A DNA stretch of 55,049 nt from an uncultured Bacteroidia bacterium. GTDB taxonomy: Bacteria > Bacteroidota > Bacteroidia > Bacteroidales > Prolixibacteraceae. The translations under genes were made by a program, and so were the position numbers. The DNA is taken from positions 1 through 55,049 of the forward strand of contig CAIVGL010000124.1 of the NCBI GenBank assembly GCA_903905505.1, given 5' to 3'. The notes under the pieces were generated by a model. That model made no database searches, was not told where the DNA came from, and saw only the letters and a list, made by a program, of their open reading frames with translations. This document shows positions 18,503 to 26,323 of this stretch, in pieces (the first letter of the stretch is position 1; each line of letters starts with the position of its first letter).

Positions 18503-19557
18503 GTATTCTAGCCATCGGTGCGATGTCGGGCACCTCACTTGACGGAATTGACCTTGCACTTTGTCGATTTACAGCATCAGATAGCAGCTGGAAATATGAT
18601 ATCCTTGCGGCAAAAACAGTTGAATATTCTTCAATTTGGAAACGAAAACTTCAAGATGCTCCAAATTTAAGTGCACAAGATTTCCTCATGCTTCACAACG
18701 AATATGGATGTTTCCTTGGAAGGTTAATCCATGAGTTTTTAGTCGAAAAAGAGCAGCCCTCACTTGTTGCTTCTCATGGCCATACTATTTTCCATCAGCC
18801 AAATAAAAAGTTTACGTTTCAATTGGGGCATGGGGCTTCCATTGCAGCTACCACTGGAATCTCAACGATTAGCGATTTTAGATCTCTTGACGTGGCACTT
18901 GGTGGACAAGGTGCTCCATTAGTCCCTATGGGTGACAAGCTTCTGTTTAGTGAATTTGAGTATTGTCTGAATATTGGAGGATTCGCCAATATTTCGCAAC
19001 AACTAAATGGAGATCAGCTAGCCTTCGATATTTGTCCGGCTAATATTATTTTAAATCAATTAGCCCAGAGTAAAAATCAAGAATACGATGCAGATGGTGC
19101 AATTGGTGCTGCGGGTCAAGTAAACTCTGAATTGCTTTCCATCCTTAATAAACTACCCTATTATCAGCAGAAATATCCGAAGTCGTTAGGTCGAGAATGG
19201 GTAGAGTCTCAGATTATGCCACTTCTTTTAAATTCAGGACTATCTATCGAAGATCAAGCCGCCACAATTTACGAGCATATAACCGATCAGATCTCTTTAA
19301 ATCTAGGAGCAAAAGGGAAGCTGCTTCTTACTGGTGGAGGTGCACACAACACCTTTTTTGTCGAAAAATTAAAAACCAAAACCTCGTGTGAAATTTCTCT
19401 TCCAGATCAAAACCTTATTAATTTCAAGGAAGCGTTAATCTTTGCTTTTCTAGGAGTCTTGGCATTCAAAGGTCAGATCAATGTACAGGCAACGATTACT
19501 GGTTCTTCGACAGATCATATTGGAGGAATGGTAACTCAAATGGTAGCAAAAACCTAA
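18499..19557 (+). CDS. anmK: Anhydro-N-acetylmuramic acid kinase
   Basis: 352 residues, normal length. The phosphate-1 loop GAMSGTSLDGID at the N-terminus, the NIGGFANIS motif and the late LLTGGGAHN motif are the ASKHA-fold signatures of AnmK. It opens the 1,6-anhydro ring of anhMurNAc with ATP to give MurNAc-6-phosphate, the step that returns lytic-transglycosylase products to metabolism. The ATG overlaps the last codon and stop of the M23 peptidase gene by 4 bases. The window also holds an AmgK-like kinase and a MurU-like transferase at 34-36 kb that could act further down the same route. Confidence 0.95.
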   Translation: MSILAIGAMSGTSLDGIDLALCRFTASDSSWKYDILAAKTVEYSSIWKRKLQDAPNLSAQDFLMLHNEYGCFLGRLIHEFLVEKEQPSLVASHGHTIFHQPNKKFTFQLGHGASIAATTGISTISDFRSLDVALGGQGAPLVPMGDKLLFSEFEYCLNIGGFANISQQLNGDQLAFDICPANIILNQLAQSKNQEYDADGAIGAAGQVNSELLSILNKLPYYQQKYPKSLGREWVESQIMPLLLNSGLSIEDQAATIYEHITDQISLNLGAKGKLLLTGGGAHNTFFVEKLKTKTSCEISLPDQNLINFKEALIFAFLGVLAFKGQINVQATITGSSTDHIGGMVTQMVAKT

Positions 19558-19614
19558 AGATTAGATCGGCCATCTACTTTCGTTCTATCGAGCAATTAAC
19601 TGCGACAATTTTTC

Positions 19615-19622
19615 TATTTTTG
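19615..19622 (+). promoter_or_regulatory. -7 promoter element (TATTTTTG) of the C69 dipeptidase gene
   Basis: Perfect TAnnTTTG 31 bases before the ATG at 19653. It covers an in-frame TTG at 19620, which argues against that codon as the gene start. Confidence 0.5.
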
Positions 19623-19652
19623 TACAAACAGCACCTAAATAAAAGATTCAAC

Positions 19653-21326
19653 ATGATTAAGTACCGAATAATCCTCTTAACCTGCTTCCTTTTGATAATG
19701 GAAGTCAAACTTATTGATGCCTGTACTAATTTTTTAATTTCTAAAGGAGCAACAAAAGATGGATCTGCTATGATAACTTACTCAGCAGACTCACACACCC
19801 TTTATGGCGAACTATATTATTGGCCAGCAGCTGACTACCCAGAAGGATCGACTTTGGATGTCTATGAGTGGGATACGGGTAAATACTTAGGTAAGATTCC
19901 TCAGGTTAAGCACACCTATCAAGTAACCGGCAACATGAATGAAAATCAAGTAGCTATTGGTGAGACAACTTTTGGTGGTCGCAAAGAGCTTGAGTCACAA
20001 AAGGAGGCCATTGTTGATTACGGCAGTTTAATCTATATCGCGTTACAACGTTCTAAAAGTGCGCGGGAAGCTATAAACATCATGACCGATCTTGTTAAAA
20101 ACTATGGATACGCTTCAAGTGGAGAATCCTTTTCCATTGCTGATCCGAACGAGGTATGGATCCTGGAGATGATCGGCAAGGGTGACGGTCAAAAAGGGGC
20201 AGTATGGGTTGCTATGCGAATTCCAGATGGCTATATCTCTGGTCATGCGAACCAAGCTCGGATTACTCGATTTCCATTAAACGACTCAAAAAATTGTCTT
20301 TATTCTACCGATGTGATCTCTTTTGCAAGAGAGAAAGGGCTGTTTGATGGAAAGAATAACGAATTTAGTTTTTCTGATACCTATGCTCCTGTAAACTTTG
20401 CTGGGGCACGATTTTGCGAGGCTCGCGTTTGGTCGGGATTCAATAAAGTGAACAAACAGATGTTTCAATATGAAGGCTATGCAATGGGCAAGGTTACCTA
20501 TGACGAGAACAAAGTTGCAAACAATCGCATGCCACTTTGGATTAAGCCCGATTCGCTTTTAGCGGTAAAAGATGTCATCAACCTCATGCGCGACCATTAC
20601 GAAGGAACGGCTCTTGACATGTCTAAAGATCCAGGTGCTGGTCCATACCGCTCTCCGTACCGCTGGCGCCCCATGGAATGGAGAGTTGATTCTGTTAAAT
20701 ATGTCCACGAACGTGCCGTTTCAACACAACAGACTGGTTTCTCATTCGTTGCTCAATGTCGGTCATTCCTTCCGAATCCAATCGGTGGAATCCTCTGGTT
20801 TGGCCTTGATGATACCTTTATGACTTGTTATATGCCGATTTATTGCTGTCTAAAGAAAGTTCCAGAATCACTAAAGGTTGGAAATGGCGATATGTTAACC
20901 TGGTCGGATCATTCTGCCTTTTGGACCTTTAATCAAGTTTCTAATCTATGTTATTCGCGCTATAGCGATATGGTTGTGGATCTTCAGAAAGTCCAATCAC
21001 AACTTGAAAATAAGTTCCTAGCCTACACTCCCGTTATTGATCAAGCAGCATTAACGCTTTTGAATAATGGAAAAAAAGAGCTTGCCATCCAATTTTTATC
21101 TGAATTTTCAGAAAACCAAGTAGAGAATACCGTAATGAAATGGAGAGAATTAGGGCATTATCTTTTGATCAAATACAAAGATGGTAATGTGATGCAGGAG
21201 AAAAATGGACAATTCGAACGAAATGAATCAGGTAAACTTCCTGTAGGTCCAGCTCATCCAGCCTATCCAGACTGGTGGTATAGAAAGATTATCGAAAATA
21301 ATAAAGCTCAATTCAAAGCCTTGTAA
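19653..21326 (+). CDS. C69-family dipeptidase (PepD-like), secreted
   Basis: 557 residues from the ATG at 19653. A signal peptide ends directly before Cys24 in IDACTNF; in C69 peptidases this cysteine becomes the N-terminal nucleophile, so maturation by signal cleavage would expose the active site. The Ntn-hydrolase core follows (GSAMITYSADSH, NMNENQVAIGETTFGG, YASSGESFSIADPNEVWILEMIG). Enzymes of this family cleave dipeptides. Extra-cytoplasmic location fits peptide scavenging. A small secreted protein gene follows 30 bases later and may be co-transcribed. Confidence 0.88.
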   Translation: MIKYRIILLTCFLLIMEVKLIDACTNFLISKGATKDGSAMITYSADSHTLYGELYYWPAADYPEGSTLDVYEWDTGKYLGKIPQVKHTYQVTGNMNENQVAIGETTFGGRKELESQKEAIVDYGSLIYIALQRSKSAREAINIMTDLVKNYGYASSGESFSIADPNEVWILEMIGKGDGQKGAVWVAMRIPDGYISGHANQARITRFPLNDSKNCLYSTDVISFAREKGLFDGKNNEFSFSDTYAPVNFAGARFCEARVWSGFNKVNKQMFQYEGYAMGKVTYDENKVANNRMPLWIKPDSLLAVKDVINLMRDHYEGTALDMSKDPGAGPYRSPYRWRPMEWRVDSVKYVHERAVSTQQTGFSFVAQCRSFLPNPIGGILWFGLDDTFMTCYMPIYCCLKKVPESLKVGNGDMLTWSDHSAFWTFNQVSNLCYSRYSDMVVDLQKVQSQLENKFLAYTPVIDQAALTLLNNGKKELAIQFLSEFSENQVENTVMKWRELGHYLLIKYKDGNVMQEKNGQFERNESGKLPVGPAHPAYPDWWYRKIIENNKAQFKAL

Positions 21327-21356
21327 TCTCTCTTAAACGACACATTTATTACCCGA

Positions 21357-21881
21357 GTGAAAAAACGACTACTTCTAGCACTATTTGTACTCTGCTTGTG
21401 CTATCCAATAGCCTATAGTAAAAGTAAAGAAAAGTCAATTCTCAAAGATGGTATCTCCCTATCTATTGCTGAAGGATGGAAAGTGATCAGCAATGATTCG
21501 ATTGGCAACAATGCATACTATTTTTCAGCGGAGAGAGAGGGCAAAAAAGCCACTGGTTTGATCACCATTACATGGATTAATAAAATAGAAGATCCAGAGA
21601 AAACGATTATTCTCATCCAAAAAACGATGAAAAGCGCAAATATTTATCGGAATCAAGGTATTGAATTTACGGCTATTGGGAATGAAAACTTCGAACTGTT
21701 TAAAACAAAAAATTGTCATTATTCAGCCATTGTAAAGGAGCAAAAAGTTGAAGGTTACATCTTTGTTTTCAATGCTTCAGGCAAGACCATCTCCTTGTTC
21801 TTTCAAACAGGTTTAGATGACAGAAAAATCAATTTCAAAGCGTTTGAACTCTTAAAGCAAACCTTCAATTGCAGAGAATAA
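21357..21881 (+). CDS. Small secreted protein of unknown function
   Basis: 174 residues from a GTG start at 21357. A signal peptide (KKRLLLALFVLCLCYPIAYS) is followed by an alternating strand/helix body: ISLSIAEGWKVISND, a central strand pair, and a late helix KAFELLKQTF. The early motif 'hydrophobic strand, P/EGW, strand' recalls the PsbP/Mog1/DcrB-type fold (DUF1795-like), but the resemblance is weak and by eye only. Two cysteines remain after cleavage (NCHYS and FNCRE). It follows the C69 peptidase gene by 30 bases. No function can be assigned. Confidence 0.6.
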   Translation: MKKRLLLALFVLCLCYPIAYSKSKEKSILKDGISLSIAEGWKVISNDSIGNNAYYFSAEREGKKATGLITITWINKIEDPEKTIILIQKTMKSANIYRNQGIEFTAIGNENFELFKTKNCHYSAIVKEQKVEGYIFVFNASGKTISLFFQTGLDDRKINFKAFELLKQTFNCRE

Positions 21882-21968
21882 AGCGCTGTAATTATTCATT
21901 CTTGTGATATCTATACTAAACGAAAAATATTTTATTCGATTTATCACGCTTCTCTAAGTAACATAATC

Positions 21969-21976
21969 TATATTTG
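21969..21976 (+). promoter_or_regulatory. -7 promoter element (TATATTTG) of the ugd cassette
   Basis: Perfect TAnnTTTG 28 bases before the ugd ATG; no TTG at the expected -33 distance. Confidence 0.48.
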
Positions 21977-22004
21977 TTAATTGTTTAATGAGCCTAGCTA
22001 AATC

Positions 22005-23336
22005 ATGAAAATTGCAATCGTAGGTAGTGGATATGTAGGTCTGGTAACTGGAGCATGCTTTGCAGAAGTTGGCATTCATGTCACCTGTGTGGATAATGAC
22101 ACAACCAAGATTAGCAATCTAAAAAAGGGCATTATTCCAATTTACGAGCCTGGACTTGACGATATCATCAATCGGAATGTAAACAAAGGTCGTTTACAAT
22201 TCACAACCAGTATCCAAGAGGCAATTAGTGACTGTGAGGTCTTATTTTTAGCCGTTGGAACACCTTCTGATAAAGATGGAAGCGCTGATCTAAAATATGT
22301 ACTTCAAGTTGCTCGAGATTGCGGCAAATACATGACAGATTATGTGTTAATTGTCACCAAGAGTACGGTTCCAGTAGGCACTGCACAAAAAATAAAGAGA
22401 GCGATTCAAGCTGAGTTATCAGCCAGGTCATTAGATCTAACTTTTGATATTGCCTCTAATCCTGAATTTTTAAAAGAGGGTGCTGCCATTGATGATTTCA
22501 TGAAGCCCGATCGTATTATCGTTGGATTAGAGTCGCCAAAGGCGGAAGAGATCATGAAAAGACTCTACAAACCATTTACATTAAATGGCCATCCAATAAT
22601 ATTCATGGATATCACCTCGGCAGAAATGACCAAATATGCTGCCAATGCGATGCTTGCAACCAAGATTAGTTTTATGAATGACATCGCTAACTTTTGCGAA
22701 ATAGTTGGCGCTGATATCAATATGGTTCGTAAGGGGATCGGCTCAGATTCAAGAATTGGGAACAAATTCATCTATCCTGGCATTGGTTATGGTGGATCAT
22801 GCTTTCCAAAAGATGTTAAAGCACTCATCAAGAGTGCCAAAGAGAACAAATACGATTTAAGACTTTTACAGGCTGTTGAAGCGGTGAATGAAGATCAAAA
22901 GTCCGTCTTATTTAACAAGCTATTTGATTATTTCAATCACGACATTAAGGGTAAAACAATCGCCATTTGGGGCTTATCCTTTAAACCGCACACCAGCGAT
23001 ATGCGAGAGGCACCCTCTTTAGTGATCATTCAAAAATTGCTAGCTCAAGGGGCCTCTGTTAAAGCGTATGATCCTGTTGCGATGGACGAGGCCAAATTTT
23101 ATCTTGGTGAGACGATAACCTATTCAGACGATCCATATGAAGCACTAATTGGTGCCGACTGTCTACTTCTGGTAACAGAATGGCCTGAATTTAAAGTTCC
23201 TAATTTTGAACTTGTAAAATCTAGGTTAAGCACACCCCTAATTTTCGATGGTCGAAATATCTATGACTCACATGAGATTAAGCTCAAAGGGTTTGAATAT
23301 TTTTGCATTGGCATTGATACCTTAAATCAAAACTAA
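22005..23336 (+). CDS. ugd: UDP-glucose 6-dehydrogenase
   Basis: 443 residues. The NAD-binding GSGYVG loop is at the N-terminus, followed by the [14 protein letters not shown] motif, and the catalytic Cys266 lies in [14 protein letters not shown]. It oxidises UDP-glucose twice to UDP-glucuronate. The C-terminal UDP-binding domain ([13 protein letters not shown]) is complete. The next gene starts 1 base after its stop and encodes the enzyme that would use its product, so the two form a UDP-xylose pathway. Confidence 0.95.
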   Translation: MKIAIVGSGYVGLVTGACFAEVGIHVTCVDNDTTKISNLKKGIIPIYEPGLDDIINRNVNKGRLQFTTSIQEAISDCEVLFLAVGTPSDKDGSADLKYVLQVARDCGKYMTDYVLIVTKSTVPVGTAQKIKRAIQAELSARSLDLTFDIASNPEFLKEGAAIDDFMKPDRIIVGLESPKAEEIMKRLYKPFTLNGHPIIFMDITSAEMTKYAANAMLATKISFMNDIANFCEIVGADINMVRKGIGSDSRIGNKFIYPGIGYGGSCFPKDVKALIKSAKENKYDLRLLQAVEAVNEDQKSVLFNKLFDYFNHDIKGKTIAIWGLSFKPHTSDMREAPSLVIIQKLLAQGASVKAYDPVAMDEAKFYLGETITYSDDPYEALIGADCLLLVTEWPEFKVPNFELVKSRLSTPLIFDGRNIYDSHEIKLKGFEYFCIGIDTLNQN

Positions 23337-23337
23337 G

Positions 23338-24276
23338 ATGATTAGAAAAAAAGTATTAGTCACCGGAGGTGCAGGATTTGTGGGATCACATCTTTGCGAT
23401 TACCTACTGAAGCAAGGAAATGAAGTGGTGTGCCTCGACAATTACTTCACGGGACAGAAGCAAAATATCATACATCTGATAAATAATCCATTCTTTGAAC
23501 TCGTAAGGCACGATGTTACCATGCCTTTTTTCATTGAAGTGGATGAGATCTACAACCTCGCTTGTCCAGCCTCTCCTATCCATTACCAGTACAATGCCAT
23601 TAAAACCATGAAGACTTCCGTTTTAGGGGCAATTAATATGCTAGGATTAGCCAAGCGAACCAAAGCCAAGATTCTTCAAGCATCCACAAGTGAAGTATAT
23701 GGAGATCCTCAGGTGCATCCTCAGATAGAGAGTTATTGGGGTCATGTGAATCCAATTGGTGAACGGTCGTGTTACGATGAGGGCAAACGATCTGCCGAAA
23801 CACTATTTGTGAATTATCACAAACAGAACAACGTTAAGATTAAGATCATCCGAATCTTTAATACCTATGGTCCTCGTATGCATCCGAATGACGGAAGAGT
23901 GGTTTCCAATTTTATTGTTCAAGCTTTACAAGGTCAGGATATCACCATTTACGGCGATGGTCAACAAACACGCAGCTTTCAATATATCGACGATCTAATT
24001 ACCGGAATGACCAGTATGATGGCATCGGATGATTCGTTTACAGGTCCAGTTAACATTGGCAATCCAAATGAATTCACAATTTTGCAACTGGCCGAATTGG
24101 TGATCACATTAACCAATTCGAAATCTAAGATTGTACGGATGCCTTTACCTGCTGATGATCCAGCTCAGCGTCAACCTAACATTGACCTAGCGCGCAAGGA
24201 GTTAAACTGGGAACCTAAAGTACAACTTCAAGAAGGTTTGATCAAAACAATAGACTATTTCTCGTCCATTATCTGA
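23338..24276 (+). CDS. UDP-glucuronate decarboxylase (UDP-xylose synthase), SDR family
   Basis: 312 residues of the extended SDR type. The NAD loop [10 protein letters not shown] is at residues 9-18, the substrate motif [13 protein letters not shown] around 75, and YxxxK in CYDEGKR near 145. The ACPASP and SFQYIDDLI stretches mark the UXS branch rather than dTDP-glucose dehydratase. It decarboxylates UDP-glucuronate to UDP-xylose. Start is ATG, 1 base after ugd, implying coupled translation. The product would feed exopolysaccharide or LPS sugars; no glycosyltransferase is in the window. Confidence 0.9.
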   Translation: MIRKKVLVTGGAGFVGSHLCDYLLKQGNEVVCLDNYFTGQKQNIIHLINNPFFELVRHDVTMPFFIEVDEIYNLACPASPIHYQYNAIKTMKTSVLGAINMLGLAKRTKAKILQASTSEVYGDPQVHPQIESYWGHVNPIGERSCYDEGKRSAETLFVNYHKQNNVKIKIIRIFNTYGPRMHPNDGRVVSNFIVQALQGQDITIYGDGQQTRSFQYIDDLITGMTSMMASDDSFTGPVNIGNPNEFTILQLAELVITLTNSKSKIVRMPLPADDPAQRQPNIDLARKELNWEPKVQLQEGLIKTIDYFSSII

Positions 24277-24301
24277 GAAATCAGCATTAAAAACAGTTAA
24301 A

Positions 24302-25159
24302 GTGAAGATACTTGTTACCGGCTCTAAGGGGCAACTAGGAAATGAGATTCAGGCCCTTGCAAAAGATTATCCTGAGTTTGAGTTTCTATATACAGATATT
24401 GATGATCTTGATATTACAAACGCTAGACAAGTGAATGAATATTTCAAGTTGAATCGACCAGATGCTGTAATCAATTGTGCCGCCTATACTGCGGTTGACA
24501 AAGCGGAATCAGATGTTGAAATGGCCTATCGGATTAATCATCTGGCTGTTGAGAACCTTGCGAAATCAGCCTCAGCTGTCAATGCTCTAATCGTTCATAT
24601 ATCTACCGATTATGTCTTTGATGGCAACAACCATACCCCTTATATTGAGTCAGATTCTGCAAATCCACAATCGGTTTATGGGAAAAGCAAACTAGCTGGC
24701 GAGCAAGCAGTCAACGACTTCGCATTAAAGGGTGTTATTATACGTACCTCTTGGCTCTATTCAGCTTTTGGCGCAAATTTTATCAAAACCATTCTACGGG
24801 TTGGAAGTGAGAAGAAAGAGCTTAATGTAGTCTTTGATCAAATAGGAACTCCAACCTACGCCAAAGATTTAAGCAAAGCAATCTTAGATATCATTCCACG
24901 AGCAAGCAAGCAAAATGGAGTCGAGCTTTTTCATTATTCCAATGAAGGAGTTGCTAGCTGGTATGATTTTGCCAAATCAATTGACTCCATAGCTGAACTT
25001 GATTGCCAAATAAAGCCTATACTAAGCAAAGACTATCCAGTGAGTGCTCCTCGACCTAGCTTCAGTGTTTTATGCAAGTCTAAAATCAAAGAAACTTACG
25101 GAATATCAATTCCTTATTGGCTTGATAGTGTTAATGATTGCATGGAAAGACTCAAGTAA
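24302..25159 (+). CDS. rfbD: dTDP-4-dehydrorhamnose reductase
   Basis: 285 residues from a GTG start. TGSKGQLG (NADPH loop), VINCAAYTAVDKAE, HISTDYVFDG and YGKSKLAGE (YxxxK) are the RmlD signature set. It reduces dTDP-4-keto-L-rhamnose to dTDP-L-rhamnose, the last step of rhamnose donor synthesis. It follows UDP-xylose synthase by 25 bases and probably shares its transcript. rmlA, rmlB and rmlC are absent from the window and would be elsewhere. It ends 23 bases from the convergent glycerate kinase gene. Confidence 0.93.
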   Translation: MKILVTGSKGQLGNEIQALAKDYPEFEFLYTDIDDLDITNARQVNEYFKLNRPDAVINCAAYTAVDKAESDVEMAYRINHLAVENLAKSASAVNALIVHISTDYVFDGNNHTPYIESDSANPQSVYGKSKLAGEQAVNDFALKGVIIRTSWLYSAFGANFIKTILRVGSEKKELNVVFDQIGTPTYAKDLSKAILDIIPRASKQNGVELFHYSNEGVASWYDFAKSIDSIAELDCQIKPILSKDYPVSAPRPSFSVLCKSKIKETYGISIPYWLDSVNDCMERLK

Positions 25160-25182
25160 TAATTCAAGCTTTAAAAGCTAAA

Positions 25183-26307
25183 TTACTTGCTGTAAACGCG
25201 TATCACCTTACCTAATTCAAAGGAGAACGATGCCGTTAATTCATACGCATTTGCCATCGCATCAGAGAGCTCCATCGGTCTGTTTACAATGGAGAACATA
25301 CCATCGAAGAGCATTGAAGCTTGATCATTAATTGATCCTCCTATAGCTAGAACTGGAACGCCAGCCTCTCTTGCCGCCAAAGCGATTGCAGCTGGCCCTT
25401 TACCACTAACTGTCTGCACATCTAATGAGCCTTCTCCTGTGATCACTAAATCGGCCATTTTAAGCTCGTCTAAGATCCCAAGCAGTTCAATAACCAGTGA
25501 GGCTCCATTAATCATACGAGCATTAAAATAAGCCATTAAAGGCAAGGCTATGCCACCTGCAGCACCGCCTCCAATAATCTCTCCGAGTGTAAGTCCAGAT
25601 TGAGATTCGAGTATAGAGAGGAAATTGCTCAACCCTTTCTCTAAAGACTCAACCATTTGTGCATCTGCCCCTTTCTGCGGACCATATACCTGAGCCGCTC
25701 CATGCTGGCCCAGAAGCACATTGGTTACATCGGTAGCCACCACTATTTCGCATTCAGAAAAGCCTGTATTCACCTGTCTAGGTGATAGCTGAGACAATGA
25801 AACTAACCCATTTCCTCCCAGAGGAACCTCGTGACCAGCGCTATCGGTTGCCGAAAAGCCAAGTGCTATAAGCATTCCTAATCCACCATCGACTGTTGCA
25901 CTTCCTCCAATACCCAAGATAATTTTTTTAGCACCATGTTTTAGCGCAGCATTGATCAACTCACCAGTTCCAAATGAAGATGCGATCATTGGATTTAATT
26001 CAGCGCTCGTTAACAAATCTATTCCAGATGCTTCAGCCATTTCGATGATTGCACACTTCGAATCAGCCAACCAACCAAAACGCGATTGTATTTTTCGATT
26101 CAGTGGATCACTTACTTCTACTGGAACGAATATTCCATCCAGAGCTTTTATCAGTAAGGCTGTGGTTCCGTCTCCCCCATCAGCTAATGGCCTTTTAATT
26201 ACCTTTAGTGATTGATCTGCTTTTAACAATCCTTCCTCAATTGCATTGGCAAATTCGTCGGCCGAAAGCGAGCCTTTCATGGCATTAGGAGCAATTAGAA
26301 TACGCAT
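25183..26307 (-). CDS. Glycerate kinase (GlxK family)
   Basis: 374 residues from the ATG at 26307; the TTG one codon upstream is less likely. RILIAPNAMKGSLSADEFANAIEEG at the start, RPLADGGDGTTAL, LGIGGSATVDGGLGM and LVITGEGSLDVQT are GlxK/glycerate kinase type-1 signatures. It phosphorylates glycerate, giving 2-phosphoglycerate in the GlxK branch. It lies 16 bases downstream of the RelA-like gene on the same strand and may be co-transcribed. No glycolate or tartronate genes are nearby, so the source of glycerate is not apparent. Confidence 0.92.
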   Translation of the reverse strand: MRILIAPNAMKGSLSADEFANAIEEGLLKADQSLKVIKRPLADGGDGTTALLIKALDGIFVPVEVSDPLNRKIQSRFGWLADSKCAIIEMAEASGIDLLTSAELNPMIASSFGTGELINAALKHGAKKIILGIGGSATVDGGLGMLIALGFSATDSAGHEVPLGGNGLVSLSQLSPRQVNTGFSECEIVVATDVTNVLLGQHGAAQVYGPQKGADAQMVESLEKGLSNFLSILESQSGLTLGEIIGGGAAGGIALPLMAYFNARMINGASLVIELLGILDELKMADLVITGEGSLDVQTVSGKGPAAIALAAREAGVPVLAIGGSINDQASMLFDGMFSIVNRPMELSDAMANAYELTASFSFELGKVIRVYSK

Positions 26308-26323
26308 CAATTAAGGGTTTAAG

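Noticed and set aside
19620-19652. TTG start for the C69 dipeptidase
   Set aside because: The codon lies inside a perfect -7 promoter box, and the extension would bury the signal peptide.
25160-25182. Terminator between rfbD and glycerate kinase
   Set aside because: The AGCTTT / AAAGCT palindrome leaves a one-base loop and has no U-run.
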